From Clostridiales bacterium (GTDB lineage Bacteria; Bacillota; Clostridia; Christensenellales; UBA1750), in contig SVHB01000010.1 in NCBI GenBank assembly GCA_015056005.1, forward strand, positions 1-44,140: a stretch of DNA of 44,140 nucleotides, written 5' to 3'. Below are positions 17,342 to 26,625 of the stretch, one piece after another. How positions within the stretch are numbered: the stretch's first letter is position 1; every line of letters begins with the position of its first letter. The notes under the pieces are model-generated. The model was not told the origin of the DNA and ran no database searches. It saw nothing but the letters and a program-made list of their open reading frames with translations. Both the position numbers and the translations under genes were made by a program.

Positions 17342-19165
17342 TTAGTTGATGGTGTCGGGAGCTTCTGTCACGCCGTCCTCGATGAGGGGGAGATACCAGT
17401 TGTCAAAATAGAAGGGGAGAAGATCGGGATCGTCCTGGATCATCTGGGCCCAATCGCTGCCCCATTTGACCAGGAAGATCTTATAGTCGAATTCAAAGCC
17501 TTCCTCTTCGTAGGTGCCGGTAAATTGCAGCAGATCGTCGTATTCGGTCTCGTCGGAATAATACAGCCAGTCGGCGTGCTCAACAACATCGTTTCTGAAA
17601 TAACCGTCCTCGGAGCAGAACCTGAAGGTGCCGTCGCCAAGCACTGATGCGGAGAGACCTGCCTCGATCATGGGAGCGCTCTTTTCGGTGTTTTCATCCC
17701 AGATGGTAATGCTGCCTATGCCGTCGCTGCCGATGTTCACGCTTGCGCAGCTGTCCCACCAGTTGCCTTCGTAGCTGTCATCGCCTTCCCAGACGTCGTA
17801 GATGATCCACCAGCCGTAGTAATCGCCGTTCCAGACTTCATATTCATTGTCTTCGCCGATCACCTCGCCCGGGATATCCTCTGCGTGCTCGGGAACGGAC
17901 TCGTTGGTCTTTACTGCGGTGTAGGAAGTGCCGTCACTGTCTTGCATAACAAGCTCTACGCCGTCAAAGGTATAATCGAGGGAATAGTCGCCGATGGTGA
18001 TCTTTTTGTCGTCATAGCTTATGGGAGCGGTCTCGCCAAAGAGGTAGATCGAGCCGCTGCCGCCCTCTTCAAATACGACGTACATATCGCCAAGCATCGC
18101 AAGCAGATCTGCGTCGATATCCGTTCCATCGGCCTTTCCGGATACTGCCTTGTAGGTGCCCAAGGGTGCCTTATCAGCGGCGGTATTGCCGCCGGGAGCC
18201 GTGGTGGGTTCGGTGTTTTCGGTCTTAGTATTTGATGCGGTATCCGCCGGGGTCGCAGCGTTTGCTGCCTTGTCCTTTGTAAAGGTATAGTCCATTCCGG
18301 CAATGTTGATCTTGAGCGTGCCGCTTGAAAGCGTGCCGTCAAATTTATCATCGTTTTGCTTTACGGTAAGCTTGTTCCCGTCAAGTTCCCAGCTGCCGTT
18401 GTATTCGTCGCCGAGTATGAACAGAGTGACCTTGCCCTTTTCCTTGAGCTCCACCCATTCGTCCTTTGCGCCAAGCTCCATAGAGCCCACAACGCAGGAA
18501 GTACCGTTGTATACGCCCAGATCTGCGGGTGAGCCCTGAGCTTTGCCGCCGCCGAGAAGCGCTATCAGCAAAACTACGGCAAGTACCACCGCAAGACCAA
18601 TGCCGCCGAAAATAAACACCTTGGGGTTGATCGGCTTTTTGGGCGCGGCTTGCTTTTTGGACGCGGAGGGACCCTGATCGGGAACGTTATTGTAGGGCAC
18701 AGAACCCGGAGCCTGATACACAGGTGTCGCAGGCTGAGCGGGAGCCTCGTACACAGGAGCCGCAGGCTGAGCGGGGGCTTCATACACGGGAGCCGCAGGC
18801 TGAGCAGGAGCCTCGTACACGGTAGCTGCAGGCTGAGCAGGAGCCTGATACATGGGAGCCGCAGGCTGAGCGGGAGCTTCATACACTGGAGCTGCAGGCT
18901 GAGCGGGAGCTTCATACACTGGAGCTGCAGGCTGAGCGGGAGCCTCGTACACGGGAGCCGCAGGCTGAGCAGGCGCCTCGTACACGGGAGCCGCAGGCTG
19001 AGCAGGCGCCTCGTACACGGGAGCCGCAGGCTGAGCGGGGGCCTCGTACACGGGAGCCGCAGGCTGAGCAGGGGATACCTGCACTGTTTCTACTTTTGTG
19101 CCGCATTCCGTACAGAATTTGGCATTATCGTCTATCTGCGCACCGCAGTTTTGACAGAACTTCAT
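17342..19165 (-). CDS. Zinc-ribbon membrane protein with Pro/Ala-rich tandem-repeat linker and large C-terminal region
   Basis: MKFCQNCGAQIDDNAKFCTECGTKVE; 11 x (APAQPAAPVYE); TM VFIFGGIGLAVVLAVVLLIALLGGG. Confidence 0.8.
   Translation of the reverse strand: MKFCQNCGAQIDDNAKFCTECGTKVETVQVSPAQPAAPVYEAPAQPAAPVYEAPAQPAAPVYEAPAQPAAPVYEAPAQPAAPVYEAPAQPAAPVYEAPAQPAAPMYQAPAQPAATVYEAPAQPAAPVYEAPAQPAAPVYEAPAQPATPVYQAPGSVPYNNVPDQGPSASKKQAAPKKPINPKVFIFGGIGLAVVLAVVLLIALLGGGKAQGSPADLGVYNGTSCVVGSMELGAKDEWVELKEKGKVTLFILGDEYNGSWELDGNKLTVKQNDDKFDGTLSSGTLKINIAGMDYTFTKDKAANAATPADTASNTKTENTEPTTAPGGNTAADKAPLGTYKAVSGKADGTDIDADLLAMLGDMYVVFEEGGSGSIYLFGETAPISYDDKKITIGDYSLDYTFDGVELVMQDSDGTSYTAVKTNESVPEHAEDIPGEVIGEDNEYEVWNGDYYGWWIIYDVWEGDDSYEGNWWDSCASVNIGSDGIGSITIWDENTEKSAPMIEAGLSASVLGDGTFRFCSEDGYFRNDVVEHADWLYYSDETEYDDLLQFTGTYEEEGFEFDYKIFLVKWGSDWAQMIQDDPDLLPFYFDNWYLPLIEDGVTEAPDTIN
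18710..19073 (-). repeat. 33-bp coding tandem repeat, 11 units
   Basis: Repeated caggctgagc(g/a)gg... units encoding (A/S)PAQPAAPVYE. Confidence 0.9.
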
Positions 19166-19183
19166 ATCCGTTCCTCCTGTTTC

Positions 19184-19954
19184 TTAGAATTTGCCGGCTC
19201 TGCCCGAACCGCCGCCGCCCGAGCGGGACGAGGACGAACCGGAGGACTGGGATTCGATTTTCTGACGCGTCTGAGTCATGTAAGCAAATACGTCCTGAGT
19301 GTTGGTCAGGTTAAGATTTCCGGAAACATAATTGTTTGCCTCGGTCTTTTGATAAACGTTTTTCATTCCCGCTTTCATGATCGAAACGGCTATGAAGGCG
19401 ATGAGGAAGGAAACGAGCACCGCGATAACAATGATGGGACCGTTGCTTGCCCTGACGGGCTCGCCTTTCTGGGCAAGGTCAAGATAGCTCAGGCATGTAT
19501 ATGCGTAAGCGTTCAGACCGCCGTACCAGTCGTTCTGAGAAAGCAGGGGTAAAAACTCGTCCTCAAGGCACATCTGACCGTAATCGTCAAATGCGTAGGA
19601 GGCTTTATCGCCGTATACGAAAAACGCGAAATCTCTGTCTTCCATGGACAGAAGGAGAAGTATGCCGTCCCTTCCGCTGCCGCTGCCAAGGTTATAGTTA
19701 TGATATATCGAGTATGCGGTTTCGTAGATATCGTAGCTGTAGCCAAGGTCAGTATAGTCGGGAACTGTTATCATATACACGGCGCAGCCGTATTCTTCTT
19801 CGATGGAATAGCAGATATCGTTGAGCTTGCCGACTTCGTCTGCGTACAAAAGCCCGGCTTCATCTGTTACATAGTTTAGCTGAGCGCCGGCAGAGAAAAC
19901 AGGCAGCAGCATAATTGAAAACGCCAGAAGGAAAGCAAAAAGTTTGTTTTTCAT
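19184..19954 (-). CDS. TPM-domain membrane protein (YgcG/YdjH-like)
   Basis: Signal peptide, YVTDEAGLLYADEVGKLNDICYSIEEEYGCAVYMITV...GSGSGRDGILLLLSMEDRDFAFFVYG; Gly/Ser-rich C-terminus. Confidence 0.82.
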   Translation of the reverse strand: MKNKLFAFLLAFSIMLLPVFSAGAQLNYVTDEAGLLYADEVGKLNDICYSIEEEYGCAVYMITVPDYTDLGYSYDIYETAYSIYHNYNLGSGSGRDGILLLLSMEDRDFAFFVYGDKASYAFDDYGQMCLEDEFLPLLSQNDWYGGLNAYAYTCLSYLDLAQKGEPVRASNGPIIVIAVLVSFLIAFIAVSIMKAGMKNVYQKTEANNYVSGNLNLTNTQDVFAYMTQTRQKIESQSSGSSSSRSGGGGSGRAGKF

Positions 19955-19967
19955 ACCCTTACCCTCC

Positions 19968-21074
19968 TTATGACAAAAGAAGTATCGCAAGCGAGCTGAG
20001 CACGCTCAGCGCACCGCCGATGATGAAGAACATGCGCCAGTACTTGCCCTTGTCTACGGGCAGATCGCCCACGAGCTTTCCCGTCTGACCGTTCATGGCA
20101 AAAAGGAAATCCTGTCCGTTCCATTTGGTGTTCAAAAGCCAAACGGGCATCAGCGCATAATGCACCTTGCCGCGCTTGAGCCTGAGATCCTTGGCTTTGC
20201 TCATGGCGGTCTCGTATTCGCTCACCGTACCTGAAAGAGCGCTTTCGATGGTCTCAAGGCAGCGCTCGTCGGCTCTTTTTATGCTGTCTTCAACGCTTAC
20301 ATCGAATTTATCGGCAAGGAAACCGGGGAGATACGCAGTGGAGAAGGGCTTGAGCTCTTTGTAATCATAGGGCTCGATCGAATCCATATGCGCATCGGGC
20401 ATTTTGGAGGAAGCGTCCACGGGGATCTTTTCAAAGGCGATATTGCCTGAGCGAAGTACGTCAAAATGAAGCGTTTCGGTGATCCTGTAATTGCCCTGCC
20501 TGTAGCTCCTCGTCTTTGTTGCGTCGTAGGTGATGTCGCCCTCGGCCTCGCCGTCAAAAAGCCAGAAGGGAACGTATACGCCCTGTATCTTTTCGATATG
20601 GTTTTGATCGGTAAAGCTGTTTGGCAGAAAGCGTCGGCCCGAATAATGCTTTTTGAGCGCCGCTATCGCCGCATCCTTGTCATATTTGAAGGGGATGACA
20701 AAATCGGGCTTAAGCGTACCCGTGAACTGACCGGGAACGATGGTGGGATTGCCGCAGTAGGGGCAGCTGGTCGCGGCGGTGCTTTCGTCGCATATCAGCT
20801 CTGCAGTGCAGGAGGGGCAGTTATATACCTTCATGCCCTCTGCGTCGCTGCCCCAGTCATAGTTGAACTGAGAGGTATCCCATTCGTTCTCCCTTGAATC
20901 CGCCTGCTGCTTTGCATTGGCTGCCGCTTCGTCCTTTTCTTTGTAAAGCTCCTCGATCTCGCGGAGCTCATAGATACTGCCGCAGTATTCGCAGGTGAGC
21001 TTACCGGTTTCGGGGGAGAAATTGAGCGGGCCTGTGCAGGCGGGGCATTGGTAATTTGTTATCTGTGCAGCCAT
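19968..21074 (-). CDS. TFIIB-type zinc-ribbon membrane protein (YdjG-like)
   Basis: YQCPACTGPLNFSPETGKLTCEYCGSIYEL, CPSCTAELICDESTAATSCPYCGNPTI; C-terminal TM. Confidence 0.78.
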   Translation of the reverse strand: MAAQITNYQCPACTGPLNFSPETGKLTCEYCGSIYELREIEELYKEKDEAAANAKQQADSRENEWDTSQFNYDWGSDAEGMKVYNCPSCTAELICDESTAATSCPYCGNPTIVPGQFTGTLKPDFVIPFKYDKDAAIAALKKHYSGRRFLPNSFTDQNHIEKIQGVYVPFWLFDGEAEGDITYDATKTRSYRQGNYRITETLHFDVLRSGNIAFEKIPVDASSKMPDAHMDSIEPYDYKELKPFSTAYLPGFLADKFDVSVEDSIKRADERCLETIESALSGTVSEYETAMSKAKDLRLKRGKVHYALMPVWLLNTKWNGQDFLFAMNGQTGKLVGDLPVDKGKYWRMFFIIGGALSVLSSLAILLLS

Positions 21075-21106
21075 CTGAGCCTCCTTTTTCTATGTCGGAA
21101 GAAGGA

Positions 21107-21889
21107 TCAGCCGTTTATGGCACCGCCGCAGTATTCGCAGCAGCCGCTCTTATCGGGCTTGGTGGTTGCGCCGCACCAGGGGCAGACCACAGCCTGCTTG
21201 GGCGCAGCGGCAGATTTGATCTCTTCCCTTGCCTGAGTCCTTGCGGTAGTAAGGGTGGTCTTGATATCGTTTGCCATATCCATATATTCGAGATACTCGG
21301 CGCTGCGGTTGGGATCGGGCTTGCGCAGCATGGTTACGGGGTAGTCGCGATTAATCTGAATATCGGAGTTGTTCAGGCGCACGTTGATCTCGTCAAAATA
21401 GGGATGGTTCACCAAGATCGTGACGCTGATATCATAGCTGAAGATGTAGCGGGGAGGATTGTAGCTGACCATGTTGCCGTCCTTGTCCCTCGTTTTTTCT
21501 TCTCTTTTATCCTCATCAATGTCGATACTGACGTTGGTGACGCTTGCAAAATCGATAACATCGGGATTTTCTTCGGCAATGTTTTTCTGGGATGCATTCG
21601 TTACCATGAACTTGCCCGCATCCTCGTCAAGGTAGATTTTGGTGCTGTCGCCAAGCACTCTGGTCACATTGAACGATGCAACCGCGTTTTTGTTTTCCTC
21701 GCGGTATTCAAGCTGCTGCTTGATATCCTCTATGGTGCTCTGCCTTCTTTCGGAGAAGAAAGGGGAAAGCTTTTTGGCGCAGTCTTTGCACATATTGCCG
21801 TCTTCAAGCTTTCTGTTTCCCAGAAGACCTATCTCTTCTCCGCATATGTCGCATATCTTTTTTTCAAAAAGTTTCTTAAAGAAGCTCAT
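21107..21889 (-). CDS. DUF4428 domain / zinc-ribbon protein
   Basis: MSFFKKLFEKKICDICGEEIGLLGNRKLEDGNMCKDCAKKLSPFF; C-term CPWCGATTKPDKSGCCEYCGG. Confidence 0.75.
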   Translation of the reverse strand: MSFFKKLFEKKICDICGEEIGLLGNRKLEDGNMCKDCAKKLSPFFSERRQSTIEDIKQQLEYREENKNAVASFNVTRVLGDSTKIYLDEDAGKFMVTNASQKNIAEENPDVIDFASVTNVSIDIDEDKREEKTRDKDGNMVSYNPPRYIFSYDISVTILVNHPYFDEINVRLNNSDIQINRDYPVTMLRKPDPNRSAEYLEYMDMANDIKTTLTTARTQAREEIKSAAAPKQAVVCPWCGATTKPDKSGCCEYCGGAING

Positions 21890-21919
21890 GATTTCATCTC
21901 TCTTTCCCAAACGGATGGT

Positions 21920-22423
21920 TTAGTCTTTCGCGCCTGCTATTTTTTCCAGAAGCGCTTCAAGCGCTTCTGCGTCTTCGCCCTGAGGCCAGAGATAAGGAAT
22001 TGTTTCTTCCTTATCTCCGATAGTCAGGGTGAGAGTAAGCTTGCGGAATTCTCCGCCGTCAAGCATTTGAGGTTTGATTCTGTTTATGATTTTACCGAAA
22101 AACGTATCGGAACTGTCCTTTTCAAGCTCCGGGCTAATTTTGCCAACAAGGTCGGCTATGCTTTCCCATTGCGCCTGATCAATGGGCGCACCAAAAACTT
22201 CGGTGGGATCGTTAGCTCCCTCTTCCGGGAAAAAGCTTGCATAAACGATCTCGTCTTTGGTCACTGTTATGCTGAACTGGCTGCCGTACATGGAACCGTG
22301 ACCTCTTATAAATGTGACCTGTGTAAGCTCTGCGTTTTCCATATCAAAAGTACATGCGGTCAAAAGCATTGCAGCGATCAGCGCTGTCAATGCAAGCAAA
22401 AGTGCGATCGGGCGTTTCATCAT
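21920..22423 (-). CDS. Small putative lipoprotein
   Basis: MMKRPIALLLALTALIAAMLLTACTF lipobox. Confidence 0.65.
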   Translation of the reverse strand: MMKRPIALLLALTALIAAMLLTACTFDMENAELTQVTFIRGHGSMYGSQFSITVTKDEIVYASFFPEEGANDPTEVFGAPIDQAQWESIADLVGKISPELEKDSSDTFFGKIINRIKPQMLDGGEFRKLTLTLTIGDKEETIPYLWPQGEDAEALEALLEKIAGAKD

Positions 22424-23877
22424 ACCATATCGCCGTCATCAAAGGGGTCGCCGCACTCGGGGCAGAACTTCGGGGGCTTTACGCCCTTTTCGGGCTCCCA
22501 GCCGCATTTGTCGCATTTGTACTGGGGTACGCCTGCGGGCTTCTTTGCGCCGCACTCGGGGCAGAACTTACCCTTGTTCACTGCGCCGCAGGAGCAGGTC
22601 CAGCCTTCGGGCTGCTCGGGCTTCTTGGTGCCGCATTCGGGGCAGAACTTGCCGGTCGCCTTTGCGCCGCAGGAGGGGCAGGTCCATTCGTTTGCCTGAG
22701 GCTTGGGCTCGGGCTTTTTGGTACCGCACTCGGGGCAGAACTTACCGGTGGCAGTTGCGCCGCAGGAGGGGCAGACCCAGCCCATTGCAGCTGCGGGGTT
22801 CGGTGCCTGCTGGGGGTTGGGAACAGTCGTCTGCTGCTGATACTGCTGCTGCATCATCTGCTGCTGCTGACCCATCTGGAAAAGGTTTGCAGCGCTTGCG
22901 CCGCCCGCGTTCTGAGCCATGCCCATGCCCATGAAGGCCATTGCGGGACCGGTCGCGGTGTTGCTTGCCGCTGATTCCATAGCGTTTGCGGTAGCGCCCG
23001 CCATTCTTGCGCCTGCAAGCGTGGGATCGGAATAGAACAGGGATTCCTGCATCTGGCGGATCTTGGCTTCAGATTCTTCATCGGGACGGATGGAGGAAAT
23101 ACCGAAGGATACGATCTCGATACCGCGCAGATCGCGCCATTTCTTGGAAAGCACCTCGTTGAGCTCATCGCCCATCTCCATGGTGTGCATGGTAAAGTCG
23201 GAATAGATGATGCCCTGCTGGGAGATCTTGCCGAACGCGGGAGAAAGCGCGGTCAGAAGCTCGGTGCGCATCTGGCTTTCCATGGACTCGCGGGTATAGG
23301 CCTGTTCAACGTTTCCGCATACGTTGGTATAGAACAGCAGGGGGTTGGAGAGCCTGAAGCTGTATTCACCGAAGCAGCGGATGCCGATGGTGAGGGTACG
23401 GGAAACGCTGCGGTCCACCAGAGCGGTGATGGAAATGGGAGCGGGAGTGCCGTACTTGTTGCCGACGATCTCCTTGGTGTTGAAGTAGTAAACTCTCTGA
23501 TCCTTGGGGGGCTCACCGCCGAAGGTGAAGCGCTTGCCTACGGTTTCAAAAACAGCCTTGATGCTGTCGCCCAGATCGCCGGTGAACAGGGAGGGCTCGG
23601 TGGAAGCGTCGTAGGTGAATTCGCCGGGCTCTGCCGAGAACTCAACGACCTTGCCCTGCTCTACGATCATCATAGCCTGACCGTCAGCAACTGCGATCAC
23701 AGAGCCGTTGGAGATGATGTTGTCGCTGCCCTTGGTGTTGGAGGAACGGCCGGAAACACGTTTCTGACCCTTTACCGCAAGAACGTTTGCGGGAAGTGCA
23801 TCGCAATAAAAATACTCTTTCCACTGATCTGCCAGAACTCCGCCTACGGAACCGAATGCTGCTTTAATAAGACCCAT
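22420..23877 (-). CDS. SPFH-domain protein with C-terminal zinc ribbons (YdjI-like)
   Basis: MGLIKAAFGSVGGVLADQWKEYFYCDALPANVLAVKGQKR...; four consecutive CxxC...CPECG modules. Confidence 0.88.
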   Translation of the reverse strand: MGLIKAAFGSVGGVLADQWKEYFYCDALPANVLAVKGQKRVSGRSSNTKGSDNIISNGSVIAVADGQAMMIVEQGKVVEFSAEPGEFTYDASTEPSLFTGDLGDSIKAVFETVGKRFTFGGEPPKDQRVYYFNTKEIVGNKYGTPAPISITALVDRSVSRTLTIGIRCFGEYSFRLSNPLLFYTNVCGNVEQAYTRESMESQMRTELLTALSPAFGKISQQGIIYSDFTMHTMEMGDELNEVLSKKWRDLRGIEIVSFGISSIRPDEESEAKIRQMQESLFYSDPTLAGARMAGATANAMESAASNTATGPAMAFMGMGMAQNAGGASAANLFQMGQQQQMMQQQYQQQTTVPNPQQAPNPAAAMGWVCPSCGATATGKFCPECGTKKPEPKPQANEWTCPSCGAKATGKFCPECGTKKPEQPEGWTCSCGAVNKGKFCPECGAKKPAGVPQYKCDKCGWEPEKGVKPPKFCPECGDPFDDGDMV

Positions 23878-23934
23878 GTTGTTTCTCCTTTCAAACCTTA
23901 AAAAGTATATATGTTGTTTATATCGCTTAAATTC

Positions 23935-24510
23935 TTATGCCCAGGGATCGGCGCTCACGGGCTTTCGGATATCGGAAAGCAGGAACTGCTCCCAGAGGAA
24001 CCACTGCCCGGTGGAGGGTTTCAGCCGCAGTTTGATCTGTCTGGGCGAATCGGCGCCGCCGGAATTTACGTGAAGGGTAAGGTAGCCTTCCTGAGAGCGG
24101 CTGTAGGGATTTTCAAATAGGGTGATGGTGTAGGGCACGGAAGGCTCGTAATTGTTATTGGGTGTCGCGCCCTCAAAGTAAGAGCGGGGCACATAATCCT
24201 TATCGCGGAACCTGTCCTGAATAAATTGCTTGTCATAGGGGGTAAGCTCCCTCGGTCCCTGCAAAAAGCTCAGCATTTCAAGAGAAGCGTTTTTGTCTAT
24301 CGGGTAAATGCAAAGGGCGGCTATGGTCAGCGCCGCGGTGTTCTGGGGCTCTTTCAGGGAAGCCTCGGGCATAGACTGCAGCTGGGCAAGGTTTACGGGC
24401 AGATCGTGAAGTACAACCGAGTACGTCGCATTGCCGCCGCCCGAGGAAGAATTGGATGAATTGCCTTTGGCGTTTGCGGCCTGCTGTTTAAGTCTATCAA
24501 AAAATGACAT
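23935..24510 (-). CDS. DUF6935-like protein of unknown function
   Basis: MSFFDRLKQQAANAKGN...PEASLKEPQNTAALTIAALCIYPIDKNASLEMLSFLQGPRELTPYDKQFIQDRF. Confidence 0.6.
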   Translation of the reverse strand: MSFFDRLKQQAANAKGNSSNSSSGGGNATYSVVLHDLPVNLAQLQSMPEASLKEPQNTAALTIAALCIYPIDKNASLEMLSFLQGPRELTPYDKQFIQDRFRDKDYVPRSYFEGATPNNNYEPSVPYTITLFENPYSRSQEGYLTLHVNSGGADSPRQIKLRLKPSTGQWFLWEQFLLSDIRKPVSADPWA

Positions 24511-24584
24511 GTGATCGCCTCCGATTCATTTTGCATGTGCATATTTATTGTTGTTTGGGTCAATACGACCTTCCGGTATAATAA

Positions 24585-24613
24585 ATTATACATTATTTTT
24601 TAGCTTTTGTCCC
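24585..24613 (-). promoter_or_regulatory. Candidate promoter of the SPFH/TPM cluster
   Basis: Minus strand GGGACA-17 nt-TATAAT (24613 to 24585), adjoining the inverted repeat CCCACCC/GGGTGGG at 24612-24638. Confidence 0.5.
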
Positions 24614-24702
24614 CACCCGCAAGTAAAAAATGGGTGGGATGAAGGCGGTTTTTCATAAAAAACAGCTCATATGCCAAGCTGCGGCGTATTTGCTATGAAG
24701 AA

Positions 24703-24747
24703 AACTGTCCGGGGAAGGAGCAGAAAAAGCTGCTTCCCGGACAGTTT
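24703..24747 (-). terminator. Hairpin downstream of the ABC exporter gene
   Basis: AACTGTCCGGGgAAGgAGCAG aaaaa GCTGCTtCCCGGACAGTT. Confidence 0.7.
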
Positions 24748-24761
24748 ATGATAGGGGCTGT

Positions 24762-26480
24762 TTATGCGATCTCTCTGAACTGCTGAGAATAAAGCATTGC
24801 ATACATGCCGTTTTCTTCTATCAGCTTGTCGTGAGAGCCCTGCTCGATGATCCTTCCGTCGGATATAACAGCGATCTCGTCTGCGTTTTTGATGGTGGAG
24901 AGGCGATGGGCAACAACAATGGTCGTTCTGCCCTTGCAAAGCTCGTCCAGAGCCTGCTGGATAAGGATTTCGGTGGTGTTGTCAAGGGCGCTGGTGGCCT
25001 CGTCAAGGATGAGGATGGGCGGGTTTTTGAGGAAGACCCTTGCTATGCACAGCCTCTGCTTCTGACCTCCGGACAAGCGCACGCCGCGCTCGCCGATAAC
25101 GGTGTCATAGCCTTCGGGCATGGTCATAATGTAATCGTGTATGTTGGCGCGCTTTGCGGCCTCAATTACCTCTTCCTCGGTTGCGTCGAGCCTGCCGTAG
25201 AGGATGTTATCGCGGATGGAGGCGTTGAACAGGTAAATATCCTGCTGTACGATGCCGATATTGCGCCTGAGCGAAGTCAGAGTGATGTCGTTTATATCCT
25301 TGCCGTCTATCAGGATGCGGCCCTGGCGGATGTTGTAAAAATGGGGGATAAGATGGCAGATTGTGGTCTTGCCGCCGCCGGAGGGACCGACCAGCGCAAA
25401 GGTCTTGCCGCTGTCGATGTTAAGGTCGATATCCTTGAGCACGTTCTTTTCTTCGCCGTAACCGTAGGAAACGTCCCTGAACTCGATCTTGCCGGATAAG
25501 CGCTCAACGGGCTTTGCGTTTTTGCCGTCGAGCTCGGGCTCGGTGTCCATGATCTCAACAAAGCGCCTGAAGCCGGCAACGCCGCTCTGATACTGCTCGG
25601 TGAAGCGGATGAGGGTATTGATGGGGTTCAGAAACAGGTTTATGGAAACGATGAACGCGGAATAGTCGGCAAAGTTTATGTGACCGTTGTACATAAATAT
25701 ACCGCCTGCGATAAGCAGAACGACGTTGAACACATCGGTGATGAAGGAGGTGGAGGAGTGGAACTGTCCCATCGCCTTGTACGCGCCTCGGCTTGCCTCT
25801 CTGAACTGTGCGTTGCTCTCGTCGAATTTTTCCTGTTCTTTTTCCGCGTTGGTGAAGGCCTTGGTGACCCTTATACCGGAAATGCTGCTTTCAAGCGAAG
25901 CGTTTATGAGCGCCATAGCCTGACGGTTTTTGGTGAACGCCTCGCCCATTCTGTCCCTGAGCACCAGCGATACCACCACAAGGAAGGGAACGCAGGCAAA
26001 AACGATAAGGGAAAGGGTAAGGTTGATGGTTGCAAGATAGGTGAAGGAGATTATTACGGAGATAACGGAAATAATGATGTTTTCCGGGCCGTGGTGTGCA
26101 AGCTCGGTAACCTCGGCAAGGTCGTTGGTCATCCTTGACATGATCTTGCCGGTCTCGTTGTTATCGTAAAAGCTGAAGGGGAGCTGCTCCAAACGCTTGA
26201 ACATATCGGCGCGCATATGTGCCTGCATCCTTACGCCCATCATATGCCCCTGATACTGTATAAAGAAGTTGAGCAGCATTCTTACAAAATACAAAAGAAG
26301 GAGCGTCACGCCGAAAATGACGATCATTCTGTAATTGCGGTTGGGTATAAGGTCGTTGAGCATGGTCCTTGTGACCATGGGATAAATGACTCCGATAAGC
26401 GCAACTATGAGCGATGCGCCCATATCGAGCATAAAGATCTTTTTATGCGGCTTATAGTAGGCCACAAAGCGTTTGAACAT
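24762..26480 (-). CDS. ABC transporter, fused permease/ATP-binding protein
   Basis: [54 protein letters not shown]; six-TM N-terminus; RBS ggagg before ATG 26480. Confidence 0.95.
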   Translation of the reverse strand: MFKRFVAYYKPHKKIFMLDMGASLIVALIGVIYPMVTRTMLNDLIPNRNYRMIVIFGVTLLLLYFVRMLLNFFIQYQGHMMGVRMQAHMRADMFKRLEQLPFSFYDNNETGKIMSRMTNDLAEVTELAHHGPENIIISVISVIISFTYLATINLTLSLIVFACVPFLVVVSLVLRDRMGEAFTKNRQAMALINASLESSISGIRVTKAFTNAEKEQEKFDESNAQFREASRGAYKAMGQFHSSTSFITDVFNVVLLIAGGIFMYNGHINFADYSAFIVSINLFLNPINTLIRFTEQYQSGVAGFRRFVEIMDTEPELDGKNAKPVERLSGKIEFRDVSYGYGEEKNVLKDIDLNIDSGKTFALVGPSGGGKTTICHLIPHFYNIRQGRILIDGKDINDITLTSLRRNIGIVQQDIYLFNASIRDNILYGRLDATEEEVIEAAKRANIHDYIMTMPEGYDTVIGERGVRLSGGQKQRLCIARVFLKNPPILILDEATSALDNTTEILIQQALDELCKGRTTIVVAHRLSTIKNADEIAVISDGRIIEQGSHDKLIEENGMYAMLYSQQFREIA

Positions 26481-26625
26481 TTTTTCCTCCGGGACAAAAT
26501 ACATTATTATACAAAATATTATACGCCCGTCCGGCGGTTTGTCAAGCATCCGCTTGGTTGTATGTTCCAATCATTGTTTGTTTATGATATAATATGTAAG
26601 AAATAGGTCAAAAGGAGGCTTGTGC

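Noticed and set aside
18710-19073. CRISPR or intergenic satellite
   Set aside because: Repeat is in frame inside a CDS with exact 33-bp periodicity and encodes a sensible linker.
18650-19552. 300-aa plus-strand ORF rich in SCRLSGSFIHW-like repeats
   Set aside because: Antisense shadow of the APAQPAAPVYE tandem repeat; repetitive by construction.
21056-22699. 547-aa plus-strand ORF
   Set aside because: Antisense to the DUF4428 and lipoprotein genes and the end of the SPFH gene, which have recognisable domains and RBSs; no domain logic in the antisense frame.
24831-25499. 222-aa plus-strand ORF
   Set aside because: Antisense to the ABC exporter NBD; high-GC third-position shadow ORF.
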